Shown here piece after piece: positions 52,093 through 60,060 of a stretch of 60,060 nt of DNA (positions are counted from its first letter, which is position 1; every line of letters begins with the position of its first letter). The notes beneath the pieces were generated by a model, which searched no databases, had not been told where the DNA came from, and worked only from the letters and a program-made list of their open reading frames with translations. The translations under genes and the position numbers were made by a program. The DNA is from Alphaproteobacteria bacterium. GTDB lineage: Bacteria > Pseudomonadota > Alphaproteobacteria > Paracaedibacterales > CAIULA01. The stretch spans positions 1 to 60,060 of the forward strand of contig JAPLOP010000030.1 of NCBI GenBank assembly GCA_026400645.1, written 5' to 3'.

Positions 52093-52530
52093 TTGTCCCA
52101 TAGCATTTTTACCATCGATGACCTGAAAAAAGAAGCCATCACCCTGGCTTTGGAAATCGATTCGCCGTGCTGCATTGCCTTGTGGGGGGAGATGGGCGCG
52201 GGCAAAACAACGTTTGCCAAGTTTTTCATTCAGGCGCTTTTGGGGGATCAAAATGCAGATGTTCCAAGCCCCACGTTTACCTTGGTTCAAACCTATCAAA
52301 CCAACAAAGGAGAGCTTTGGCATTGTGATTTATATCGCCTGAACGATCCCGAGGAAATAGCCGAATTGGGCTTGTTGGAGGCATTTCAAAGGCACATTTG
52401 TTTGGTCGAGTGGCCGGAAAATGCCGGGTCATTTTTGCCAAAAAAACGCCTGGATATTTATCTGGATTTTATTGATGAAACTACACGATCCTATCGATTG
52501 GAAAAACCAAAATGCAAAGAATACCCATAA
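52093..52530 (+). CDS. tsaE: tRNA threonylcarbamoyladenosine synthesis ATPase
   Basis: TsaE is the ATPase that, with TsaB, TsaC and TsaD, makes t6A37 in tRNAs. The 145-residue protein has the P-loop 'GEMGAGKTTFAK', 'SPTFTLVQTY' and 'HCDLYRLNDPEE', and 'LVEWPENAG'. The start appears to be a TTG; no better start is present. It overlaps the next gene by 19 bases, as commonly seen for tsaE-amgK. Confidence 0.94.
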   Translation: MSHSIFTIDDLKKEAITLALEIDSPCCIALWGEMGAGKTTFAKFFIQALLGDQNADVPSPTFTLVQTYQTNKGELWHCDLYRLNDPEEIAELGLLEAFQRHICLVEWPENAGSFLPKKRLDIYLDFIDETTRSYRLEKPKCKEYP

Positions 52531-53501
52531 GAAATGAATTTATTCGACGCTTTGCCTTTTGTCCTGAGGATCTAAATTTCCTAGCAAGTGATATGTCATT
52601 GCGGCAGTATTATCGCCTGAATAAAGCAGGCACCCCGGGTCATATCCTGATGGATGCGCCAAAGCCTGAAAACCCAGAACAATTTATTCGGATTGCCCAC
52701 TACCTAAAAGGCGTCGGTCTTCGGGCCCCGGAAATCATTGGACAGGATTTGGATGTGGGCTTTGTCTTGCTGGAGGATTTCGGTGATCAAACGTTTACCA
52801 AAGTTTTAAAACAAACCCCGGAGGTCGAGGAGGGGCTTTTGACAATGGCCGTGAATGTGCTTAAGTATCTTCATCAAAATGCTATCGTTCAGCCGCCCGA
52901 TGTACCGCTTTATTCTGTCCAGAAACTGGTGGCCGAGGTTGGTGTTTTTATCGATTGGTATTGGCCGTTTGTGACTGGATCAGACGCCCCCCTGGCCATC
53001 AAACAGGATTTTATGGAACGTTGGCAATTGGTTTTTGAATCGATGCCTCCTGTGCCGTCCAGTTTGGTTCTGCGGGATTATCATGTGGATAATTTGATGG
53101 TGCTTGAATCAGGAGAGGATGTCCAAAAATGTGGGTTGCTGGATTTCCAAGATGCGCTGTGGGGATCTGTTGTTTATGATTTCATATCGCTGATAGAGGA
53201 TGCCAGGTGTGATACGACACCCTCGCTAATCAATGGGTTGTGGCAGTTGTTTTTGGATACGGTTCCGGAAAATGACCATGCCAATTATCGGGAGGCGGCC
53301 ACCATTCTGGGTGCGGGGCGCCATACAAAGGTTCTGGGGATTTTTACGCGTGCTGCTATGCGGGGTGGTAATTCGAATTATTTATGTCACATTTCCCGAT
53401 TGTGGGGATATTTGGATCGATCCTTTGACACGTGCCCGGCGCTTGGGCCTATCCGCGATTGGTTTAACTTGCATGCTGCGAGACTACAGCTCTCTATTTA
53501 A
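52512..53501 (+). CDS. amgK: Aminoglycoside-phosphotransferase-fold sugar kinase (AmgK-like, cell-wall recycling)
   Basis: The 329-residue protein has the kinase fold motifs 'SLRQYYRL' (N lobe), 'LLEDFGDQTF', catalytic 'VLRDYHVDNLM' and Mg-binding 'GLLDFQDALWG'. In proteobacteria the protein next to tsaE with these features is AmgK, which phosphorylates MurNAc/GlcNAc at the anomeric position in the MurNAc recycling route with MurU. MurU is not beside it here. It converges on the HD gene with an 8-base overlap. Confidence 0.85.
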   Translation: MQRIPIRNEFIRRFAFCPEDLNFLASDMSLRQYYRLNKAGTPGHILMDAPKPENPEQFIRIAHYLKGVGLRAPEIIGQDLDVGFVLLEDFGDQTFTKVLKQTPEVEEGLLTMAVNVLKYLHQNAIVQPPDVPLYSVQKLVAEVGVFIDWYWPFVTGSDAPLAIKQDFMERWQLVFESMPPVPSSLVLRDYHVDNLMVLESGEDVQKCGLLDFQDALWGSVVYDFISLIEDARCDTTPSLINGLWQLFLDTVPENDHANYREAATILGAGRHTKVLGIFTRAAMRGGNSNYLCHISRLWGYLDRSFDTCPALGPIRDWFNLHAARLQLSI

Positions 53502-54594
53502 CGGAAAGGGTTACCTTGAATCCTTTTTCGCAATAGTCTTTAATGTCGCTATAGGATTGCGCAAAGGTTGGATCCAGTTCCGATAACCGCACAAGTTGAG
53601 TGCCAACTTTTACCAACGGGTCAATCCCTCGAAACTTGGGCTTGAAATACATATCGTACGACCCGTCACCTGATATACGTTCAAAGGCGGTATGAGGGGT
53701 GCGAATAGCACGACATGCCTCCATGCGGGCCTGTATATAGGGATCTTTGGATGAAACCAACACGTTAAAGATTTTCATATCGGTGCCGAACCTTACCGAC
53801 TTGTCTTTGATAAGCCCAAGGGAGATGGCTTTCTCCAGGATCTGTGAAAAATAATAGTTAAAGACCATATTCCAATCGGAACCCCAAAAATCTTTTGTAA
53901 AGTCTAATGATAAATTGGCCAGTTTTAAAGCTGACTTTGTGTCAATAAAAAACCATTTCTTTCCATCGAATCGTAAATCCTTTATGACGTCTTGAATTTC
54001 TTCTGCGGTAATTTTATTAAAAAGGAGGCCTGTATGCAAATTATACTCAATCCTGTCGGCGCACATGTCGGGCAGTGGTTGTTCCAGAGCAAGATTCGAT
54101 CCGTTGTCTGGGTCTACATCCCTAAGGGATAATCCACCGCATGCTAAAATCTCAAGAAGATCTGCTTCTGCCAGGAATTTTAGATGAATTTTATCCTGAT
54201 ACGAATGTTGATTTTCTGCGTATGAATTTGTCTTGCTCATGTGACCAAATAAATAATCCCCCGTATGAGAGAAAGCAGTATGGGAGGCATCGTGTAAAAC
54301 CCCTGTAACCTGTTCCCCGACAGAACTCTCGAACATTTTCAATAGGGCCCAAACCCCAACGGAATGGTCATATCGGCTATAGGCGGGGACATGCCCAAAA
54401 TAATAAAGGGCGCCAGATTGATCGACATTTTTGATTCGTTGCATGGGTTTTGAATCCAACAAAGCATAGACAATAGGGTGATCAGTTTTCTGAGGCCCAA
54501 ATATTGTGGGAACAAGTTGTTGTTCGTCGGCTGCATAACCAAGAAACGAGCAGCAAATCAAAATAAAAGAAAGTCGAGAAATCAAACGTACCAT
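53494..54594 (-). CDS. Exported HD-domain phosphohydrolase, SAMHD1/dGTPase-like (COG1078)
   Basis: The 366-residue protein begins with a clear signal peptide (residues 2-22, 'LGYAA'), which is unusual for this fold. The catalytic set is complete: 'SRYDHSVGV' (H77, like the F-x-R-x-x-H-S segment of SAMHD1), 'LHDASHTAFSH' (H101-D102, H105) and 'CADRIEYNL' (D180). Enzymes of this group hydrolyse (d)NTPs or related nucleotides. Export would place it in the periplasm or outside the cell. The mature N-terminus 'PQKTDHPIVYALLDSKPMQR' is also typical. It stands alone; its neighbours do not explain it. Confidence 0.85.
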   Translation of the reverse strand: MVRLISRLSFILICCSFLGYAADEQQLVPTIFGPQKTDHPIVYALLDSKPMQRIKNVDQSGALYYFGHVPAYSRYDHSVGVWALLKMFESSVGEQVTGVLHDASHTAFSHTGDYLFGHMSKTNSYAENQHSYQDKIHLKFLAEADLLEILACGGLSLRDVDPDNGSNLALEQPLPDMCADRIEYNLHTGLLFNKITAEEIQDVIKDLRFDGKKWFFIDTKSALKLANLSLDFTKDFWGSDWNMVFNYYFSQILEKAISLGLIKDKSVRFGTDMKIFNVLVSSKDPYIQARMEACRAIRTPHTAFERISGDGSYDMYFKPKFRGIDPLVKVGTQLVRLSELDPTFAQSYSDIKDYCEKGFKVTLSVK

Positions 54595-54764
54595 TTTTAA
54601 TCTTTCGATGGAATTTAATGACTTACTGTTACATAAATTTTAAATACTGACAAGGCTTTATCGATTGGAAGTATAATCGAGCCCATTTCATGCAGTAGAT
54701 GTACTGAAATCGCTTGTTAAAACCCTTGCGCCATGCAACTGGTTTGGTGCAAAATATTTTTGCA

Positions 54765-55973
54765 ATGATTGAGTATAAAACATTTTTTTCAAAGAAACTG
54801 CAGTCCCTCAAAGACGAGGGGCGGTACAGAATTTTCGCTGATCTTGAACGGTTAGCGGGGCAGGCCCCCTATGCGTTGCTGCATCATGGTGACCAAACGA
54901 AAAAGGTTATCGTGTGGTGCAGTAATGACTATCTGGGGATGAGCCACCATCCCGATGTTACCAACGCCTTTATCGAGGGTGCCCAAAAATACGGGGCAGG
55001 GGCGGGTGGTACGCGCAATATTTCCGGAACGTCGCATGCCCATGTTCTGTTGGAACAAACGGTGGCATCCCTTCACCATAAAGAATCCAGTCTGATTTTT
55101 AGTTCGGGATATACCGCGAACGAGGGGGCGTTATGTGCCCTTGGCGAGGGATTGCCCGACTGCGTTTTTTTCTCCGATGAAAAAAATCACGCATCCATGA
55201 TTCAGGGTATCCGCCATAGCCAGGCAGAACGATACGTTTTTCATCACAATGACTTGGCTGATTTGCGTCATAAATTGGCAAGTGTGGATATAAAAAGACC
55301 CAAGGTTATTGTGTTTGTTTCAGTATATTCCATGGATGGCGATCGGGCCCCAATCAAGGAAATTTGTAACCTGGCAAAAGAATATAACGCGCTAACATTT
55401 TTGGACGAGGTTCATGCCGTTGGAATCTATGGCCCAATGGGAAATGGTGTGGCAGCCGAAATGGGGTTGGCGGATTCGATTGATATTATCCAGGGAAACT
55501 TTGCAAAGGCTTATGGCGTCGTTGGGGGATATATTGCGGCATCAAAAGAAATCGTTGATTTCGTCCGAAGCTATGCATCGGGATTCATTTTCACAACATC
55601 ATTGCCCCCTGCTGTTGCGGCGGCGGCCCAAAAATCCATCGAAATCCTTAAAACTGACCAAACGTATCGGGATAAACTGCATCAGAATGTCAGACGGCTA
55701 AAGGACAGGCTGCGTGGGACGTCATTGGTTTTTAAGGATTCCGACAGCCATATCGTGCCCATTGTTGTGGGCGACCCGTTTTTGTGTCAAATCCTGGCGG
55801 AACGATTGTTGTCTGAATTTGGTATTTACGTTCAGCCCATTAATTACCCAACAGTCCCAAGGGGGCAGGAACGGTTACGGATTACGGTGACCCCGGCCCA
55901 TACTGTTGATCAGATTGAGGAATTTGTGGAAGCCGTGCATTGGCTGTGGCGGGATCTTGGGATCTGTGGCTGA
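54765..55973 (+). CDS. hemA: 5-aminolevulinate synthase
   Basis: HemA condenses glycine and succinyl-CoA to 5-aminolevulinate with PLP; this C4 route is typical of alphaproteobacteria and mitochondria. The 402-residue protein has '[14 protein letters not shown]', '[13 protein letters not shown]', '[12 protein letters not shown]' and the PLP Lys in '[13 protein letters not shown]'. The start ATG at 54765 gives '[13 protein letters not shown]'; the frame is open 17 codons upstream. It stands alone. Confidence 0.97.
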   Translation: MIEYKTFFSKKLQSLKDEGRYRIFADLERLAGQAPYALLHHGDQTKKVIVWCSNDYLGMSHHPDVTNAFIEGAQKYGAGAGGTRNISGTSHAHVLLEQTVASLHHKESSLIFSSGYTANEGALCALGEGLPDCVFFSDEKNHASMIQGIRHSQAERYVFHHNDLADLRHKLASVDIKRPKVIVFVSVYSMDGDRAPIKEICNLAKEYNALTFLDEVHAVGIYGPMGNGVAAEMGLADSIDIIQGNFAKAYGVVGGYIAASKEIVDFVRSYASGFIFTTSLPPAVAAAAQKSIEILKTDQTYRDKLHQNVRRLKDRLRGTSLVFKDSDSHIVPIVVGDPFLCQILAERLLSEFGIYVQPINYPTVPRGQERLRITVTPAHTVDQIEEFVEAVHWLWRDLGICG

Positions 55974-56114
55974 GGGGGGGTTGTGAAAACAGTATCAGTG
56001 TGTTCGGGTGTTATGGATCCCCCGGTCAAAGTCTGTCCTAGGACTCGATCCAGGACCGGAGGAAAACTGTAGTGAAGGCTACTTTGATGTCGCCCTCATG
56101 GGGCCGAGCTAGGG

Positions 56115-56450
56115 TTAATAACCTAGTCCTTGTCCAACTCCGTCCGGTGCCCTAGGTCCTGTCCATGTTAATAACCCTTTCTTTATCATTGTGCGAATCA
56201 CGAGGTCTATGTACTGATCAGTTCTTATTATTGCGGTGTTATCTGGTATTAGGTGGTTTGCCGGATCTGCTATGGCCTTCATTGTTGTATTTACTGGACC
56301 CAGGATCATATCAAACGGCTGGGCACCTATAGCTCTTGTCAAGACCTCCTGTGGTGACAGAATGATCTGCAGATTGACTGTCCCTGGCGTCGCCCAGCTG
56401 GTCGCCGTGGTGAGCACTATTGCGGCCGAGATTGCTTTTATGTAATTCAT
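56115..56450 (-). CDS. Small exported protein, unknown function
   Basis: I do not recognise this 111-residue protein. A signal peptide ('IKAISAAIVLTTATSWA') is followed by about 90 residues without repeats, one predicted beta-rich start and a Gly-rich end. The ATG is preceded by AAGGAAAAGGAA, a good ribosome site, which argues that it is real. It stands alone between hemA and the repeat cluster. The gap 55974-56114 holds a partial palindromic repeat (GGATCCCCCGGTCAAAG) and no gene. Confidence 0.55.
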   Translation of the reverse strand: MNYIKAISAAIVLTTATSWATPGTVNLQIILSPQEVLTRAIGAQPFDMILGPVNTTMKAIADPANHLIPDNTAIIRTDQYIDLVIRTMIKKGLLTWTGPRAPDGVGQGLGY

Positions 56451-56689
56451 TTTCTATTCCTTTTCCTTATGATATAACTAAGTTGTTCCTTAAATCAACA
56501 TTGCCTGACAGGATTTGTCGACTTTATAAGTCGCTTTATTGCGTCCTATATGTTTTAGTATGCGGGGGGGGGTTAATTCTAGGTTAATTTTGCAATTTAT
56601 TTTTTGCGCAAATAACTTGCACGCTGTGTTAAAAAGGGTATTATTATGCAGTTTAACTTGATTTTAATACTTTAACCTAAGGTCAATGC

Positions 56690-56810
56690 AAGAATCCCCA
56701 AAAAGCTTCGTTGTTCTTGGTATCCTAGGGCCTGGTTTGCTTTGTCGGGCTGCGCCCTGCACGCCACGACGTCGTTGCGAGGAGTGTAGCAACGAAGCAA
56801 TCCAGGATTG
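56690..56810. mobile_element. MITE-like element, family A, copy 4
   Basis: The segment GAATCCCCAAAAAGC and the palindromic core (56731-56803: CTGGTTTGC... GACGTCGTTGCG... GCAATCC) match the other family A copies. Neither inverted end is well preserved. It is followed by a family D palindrome at 56851. Confidence 0.6.
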
Positions 56811-56850
56811 CCCAGGCTCTGTCCCTGAACCCCGCATCACACAAGGCCAC

Positions 56851-56930
56851 CCCCCGTCATCCCGTGGCTTGACCACGGGATCCACAACGGAATACATGGT
56901 TCCCGTGGTCAAGCCACGGGATGACGGGGT
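56851..56930. repeat. Palindromic repeat, family D, best-paired copy
   Basis: CCCCGTCATCCCGTGGCTTG and its near-perfect complement ending ACGGGG form a hairpin of about 33 paired bases with a short loop around GGAATACATGG. It matches 32896-32966 almost base for base. It lies 60 bases before the PBP gene. Confidence 0.8.
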
Positions 56931-56990
56931 AATTCTTGTAAGCCGACAAGAAAAAGACAGGCATATCCCCCGCCAAAAAATCCTGTACCC

Positions 56991-59111
56991 ATGCTAAAAT
57001 CTGTCCTTAAAACTCTTACACTGTTTATCGCCGCCTTGGCAGGCATTGCTGCCTGTGTTTTCTTTGTCTTTTATTATTACGGTCGTAGTTTGCCGGGGTA
57101 TCAGTACTTAAAGGACTATCAGCCAGCAATGATGAGCCGCCTATATGCCAATGATTTGCAACCGTTAAAGGAATTTGCCAAGGAAAGGCGAATTTTTGTC
57201 CCAATCGATACGATGCCGCCCTTGTTGATCAAAGCATTTTTGGTGGCGGAGGATAAAAATTTTTATTCTCACCCTGGGGTTGATCCCCTAGGTTTGCTTC
57301 GGGCCTTTATCAAAAACACAATCAGGGGGCATTGGGGGGCGAATCCGACGGGTGCCTCCACCATTACACAGCAAGTCGCGAAAAACTTTTTGATTGGCAA
57401 TGAACGGTCTTTGGCGCGCAAAGTTAAAGAAGCGATCATGTCTGTTCGTTTGGAATCGGCACTTTCAAAAAATCGCCTGTTGGAGCTTTATCTCAATGAA
57501 ATTTATTTAGGTCTTAGAAGCTATGGTGTAGGGATGGCGGCTTTGACTTATTTTGACAAGAAACTTGATGATCTGACTCTGTCAGAATGTGCATTTTTGG
57601 CGTCCTTGCCAAAGGCCCCCTCAAACTATCATCCCCTTAAAGAACAAAAAAAGGCCAAGGAACGCCGTGATTGGGTTATTCATCGCCTGGCGGAGGAGGC
57701 TATCATAACGAATTCAGAGGCCGCAACGGCCCAACAAGAACCCCTGACGATCACATCAAAAGAATTACCCATGGTACAGGCAGATTATTTTGCAGACGAA
57801 GTTCGTCGTGAACTGGGACAAAAGTTTGGGGATAAAGCCATTTTCACAAAGGGTTTTCGTGTCTTAACAACGTTAGATCCGGCGCTGCAGGGGTATGCCG
57901 AAAAAAGCTTAAGATTGGGCCTGGCTGACTATGACAAAAGACATCATTGGCGGGGGCCTGTTGCCAGAATTAATGTAACCGACAGCACCGCCAGGGGTCC
58001 CGATTCTGTGTGGGCCAGGGATCTTGGAAAAATCCCGGCGGTTCCGGGCATGCAGGGCGCGCGACTGGCAGTTGTTTTGACGCCTGCCCAAACTGCCTTA
58101 GTTGTTGGGTTTAAAAACGGGGAAATATCAGCCTTGGTTAACTCACCATTTAAGGGGGTGCTTGAGTCCCTGTCCATGGGGGATGTTGTGTTGGTCGCAG
58201 GAGATGCGTTATTTCAAATTCCAGAGGTAACCGGCGGAATTGTTGTAATGGATGCTAATACAGGGCATGTGCTTGCCCTGAGCGGTGGATACGATTACGC
58301 GATCAGCCAATTTAATTGTGCAACCCAAGCGCGCCGTCAGCCGGGTTCGGCATTTAAGCCCTTTGTTTATTTGGCTGCCCTTGAACGGGGATATACAAGG
58401 GATACGATTATTGATGATGCTCCTGTGAACGTGAGTCTGGGCAGGGGGATGGGCGTTTATTCCCCTCAAAATATTACGAAACAATCAAATGGCCCTTGTC
58501 CGCTTTATCAGGGCGTGGAATTTTCACGCAATCAAATGACAGTTCGTCTGGCCATGCAAATCGGGATGCGGGCCGTTCAAAATATTGCGTATCGTTTTAA
58601 CATTACCGACTATATGCCACTGCAGCTTGCGATGGCTTTGGGGGCGGGTGGAACAACGTTAACGCGCTTGACGGCGGCTTATGCCACAATTGTGAATGGT
58701 GGAAAGAAAATCACCCCGATTTATTGTCATCAGGTTGAAAATTGGAAGGGTGAAATTGTTTATGAACCGCATAATGGGGATGAACAAATCATTGACGCGG
58801 ACATCGCCCAAACAATGACGGATATTCTGCAGGGTGTCGTGGAACGGGGTACGGCAAGGCGCCTTTTACCACTAGCGCAGGAGCTGGATATTGTCCTGGG
58901 TGGGAAAACGGGATCGACAAATGATTACAAAGATGCCTGGTTTATTGGATTTGTTCGAACAAAGGACGGGCGAACGCTTTTAATAGGAACATTTGTTGGC
59001 TTTTTTGTGCCAAAATCATTAGGCGAGGGCGAAACGGGCTCTCGCGTGGCTTTGCCGATTTTTGAATCTTTTGTAAGGGATTTAGAAATTTCTAAATTAA
59101 ATTCGAAGTGA
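56991..59111 (+). CDS. Class A penicillin-binding protein (PBP1-type transglycosylase/transpeptidase)
   Basis: A bifunctional peptidoglycan synthase of 706 residues. A membrane anchor (about 8-30) is followed by the GT51 domain with 'VAEDKNFYSHPGVDPLG' (E87) and 'GASTITQQVAKN', and then the transpeptidase with S453-A-F-K456, 'SRN' and K639-T-G-S-T. The length is somewhat shorter than PBP1A of E. coli (about 850). It lies in the periplasm, held by one anchor. It stands alone after the repeat cluster. Confidence 0.95.
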   Translation: MLKSVLKTLTLFIAALAGIAACVFFVFYYYGRSLPGYQYLKDYQPAMMSRLYANDLQPLKEFAKERRIFVPIDTMPPLLIKAFLVAEDKNFYSHPGVDPLGLLRAFIKNTIRGHWGANPTGASTITQQVAKNFLIGNERSLARKVKEAIMSVRLESALSKNRLLELYLNEIYLGLRSYGVGMAALTYFDKKLDDLTLSECAFLASLPKAPSNYHPLKEQKKAKERRDWVIHRLAEEAIITNSEAATAQQEPLTITSKELPMVQADYFADEVRRELGQKFGDKAIFTKGFRVLTTLDPALQGYAEKSLRLGLADYDKRHHWRGPVARINVTDSTARGPDSVWARDLGKIPAVPGMQGARLAVVLTPAQTALVVGFKNGEISALVNSPFKGVLESLSMGDVVLVAGDALFQIPEVTGGIVVMDANTGHVLALSGGYDYAISQFNCATQARRQPGSAFKPFVYLAALERGYTRDTIIDDAPVNVSLGRGMGVYSPQNITKQSNGPCPLYQGVEFSRNQMTVRLAMQIGMRAVQNIAYRFNITDYMPLQLAMALGAGGTTLTRLTAAYATIVNGGKKITPIYCHQVENWKGEIVYEPHNGDEQIIDADIAQTMTDILQGVVERGTARRLLPLAQELDIVLGGKTGSTNDYKDAWFIGFVRTKDGRTLLIGTFVGFFVPKSLGEGETGSRVALPIFESFVRDLEISKLNSK

Positions 59112-59302
59112 AAATTTACTTGAAAATTAATATGATTTTAACTACTAAATGTTATTGTGGTGATTGAGTGGATATATAGATATACCTAGAGCGCACTTCC
59201 TTTGGTCATTTGTAAGGATTATAAATCCAGACGAGGCAATTTAGATTGTGAATCTGCTCTAATTTGTATTTTAACATAAATTTTTTACAAAAGGAAAACA
59301 AC

Positions 59303-59863
59303 ATGAATTCATTAAAATTAATTTCATTGGCGCTTGCGGTACCCTTTGTTGTCGGTAGTGCATTTTCAGCGAATCTTCAAGAACCAGGATCACCTAGACT
59401 TGAAAGACACGATTCGTTTGCAGATCTTGCGGCAGTTCCTGATGCGCAAAGACGGGTATTTGAGGCGAAATATGAAGACCTTCAGAATGAAATGCGTGTC
59501 GTTTTGCAGAAAGCCCAAGAATTAAGCGAAGCAGCTAAAATGTTCCCCGAAGGGTCTCGACAACAGCGTTCATTTGATGGAATACACCGCAAATTACAGG
59601 ATGCAGGAATGATTCTCTATCAAGCTCGAGTATACGGCGGACAGAATTATAGCGGCATTGGTCTTGCTTATGATGATCCCAGGACGCAGCGTGTGGTAGA
59701 GCACGATACTAATTCGTCTAAACCGTATAGCCAACGGCCTGATGCTAGTGGAACTAATTTACCCGGCTTGGAAAGCCTTTCGGTAGTCGCTGATGAAACG
59801 AGGCTTAATGCAGGGAATGGGCTTAATCAATTGTATCCTGAATATCATGCACCTAAAAAATAA
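59303..59863 (+). CDS. Small exported helical protein, unknown function
   Basis: I do not recognise this 186-residue protein. The ATG has AAGGAAAA upstream, and the N-terminus is a signal peptide ('LKLISLALAVPFVVGSAFSA'). Residues 35-110 look helical and charged ('RRVFEAKYEDLQNEMRVVLQ'); the rest is polar and Pro/Gly/Asn-rich. No Cys is present. The start at 59264 is in frame but adds unrelated residues. It is AT-rich in its leader (59112-59302), where I see no other feature. Confidence 0.65.
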   Translation: MNSLKLISLALAVPFVVGSAFSANLQEPGSPRLERHDSFADLAAVPDAQRRVFEAKYEDLQNEMRVVLQKAQELSEAAKMFPEGSRQQRSFDGIHRKLQDAGMILYQARVYGGQNYSGIGLAYDDPRTQRVVEHDTNSSKPYSQRPDASGTNLPGLESLSVVADETRLNAGNGLNQLYPEYHAPKK

Positions 59864-59921
59864 GCTTATAGGGCACTGATATTTAATGTAACGAGATCAA
59901 AAAATACGATGTCAGAGCTTA

Positions 59922-59950
59922 TATACCCCTCTTACATGATTTTCCGTGCA
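59922..59950. mobile_element. Probable left terminal end of an IS630-type element
   Basis: TATACCCCTCTTACATGATT continuing TTCCGTGC lies 60 bases before the transposase start. It resembles the inward-read end of the family D element at 32974-32997 (TATACCC, then 8 variable positions, then TGATTTTC). The other end of the element is beyond the window. Confidence 0.5.
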
Positions 59951-59981
59951 TTCTCTCATAAACTATGTCAAGTATAGCTCT

Positions 59982-60060
59982 ATGAATAAAATTTTATCTC
60001 CGCAACTTCGAACAGACCTTTTAAAACGTCACAAAACAGAAAGGGATGGTCGCATCCGTG
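59982..60060 (+). CDS. IS630-family transposase, N-terminal fragment (continues past window)
   Basis: Twenty-six codons are visible: 'MNKILSPQLRTDLLKRHK' followed by 'TERDGRIR'. This resembles the N-terminus of IS630-type (DDE, TA-targeting) transposases, which start with the 'L..RH..ERDGR.RDR.K' pattern. Only the helix-turn-helix start is seen, so intactness cannot be judged. Confidence 0.6.
   Translation, partial: MNKILSPQLRTDLLKRHKTERDGRIR

Overview
The window is a continuous stretch of bacterial chromosome, fairly AT-rich, with closely packed genes and short operons. The gene set points to an alphaproteobacterium. It has 5-aminolevulinate synthase (C4 heme route), an ATP synthase F0 operon with both b and b' subunits, a CtaA-type heme A synthase, hemD next to a mitofilin-like gene and a hemY gene, Coq7, and a bifunctional Rel/SpoT with a GTG start. 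Palindromic repeats, small secreted repeat proteins, a VgrG, an IS630-type transposase and degraded genes suggest a host-associated lineage of the Holosporales/Rickettsiales kind. That placement is inference; no rRNA gene is present to test it.

Layout. 1-2.9 kb: end of a glycosyltransferase, a secreted low-complexity protein and an exported serine hydrolase. 2.9-7.8 kb (minus): an operon yqaA-like, dsbB, coq7, rsh, lpxK. 7.9-10.1 kb: a plasmanylethanolamine-desaturase-like gene, then smpB-dapA on the opposite strand. 10.2-14.9 kb: slt, rpmI-rplT-pheS, then a HAD gene lying between two mobile repeats where pheT would be expected. 14.9-18 kb (minus): an Ala/Lys/Glu repeat protein, and plsY, a 2TM protein, lspA and a lone prepilin-like protein. 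18-20.8 kb (plus): cmk, pal, a membrane cytochrome c, a repeat cluster and hup. 20.8-23.8 kb (minus): LOG protein, a broken L,D-transpeptidase, a YgjP-type peptidase, trmL and hemF. 23.9-29.7 kb (plus): vgrG with a MORN-repeat partner, then a BtuB-like receptor and tonB. 29.6-36 kb (minus): a large Nfn/GltD-PyrK-like fusion, hpf, a GC-rich structured intergenic region and an exported 34-residue-repeat protein.

36-45 kb (minus): Lon-N protein, Trm112-like protein, waaA, atpI-B-E-F'-F, bolA, ctaA and trxB, chained with very short overlaps, plus an alpha/beta hydrolase and pyk. 45-52 kb: ffh-rpsP-rimM on minus and hemD-mic60-hemY-trmD-rplS on plus, so the usual rpsP-rimM-trmD-rplS order is split. 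52-60 kb: tsaE-amgK, an exported SAMHD1-like HD protein, hemA, a small secreted protein, a class A PBP, another small secreted protein and the left end of an IS630-type element.

The least routine content is (i) several families of palindromic or foldback repeats, one apparently sharing its ends with the IS630-type element and one sitting in frame inside tonB; (ii) the vgrG-MORN pair with acidic insertions in VgrG; (iii) the exported HD phosphohydrolase; (iv) the desaturase; and (v) the exported helical-repeat protein. I see no rRNA, tRNA or CRISPR array, and no T6SS structural genes besides vgrG.
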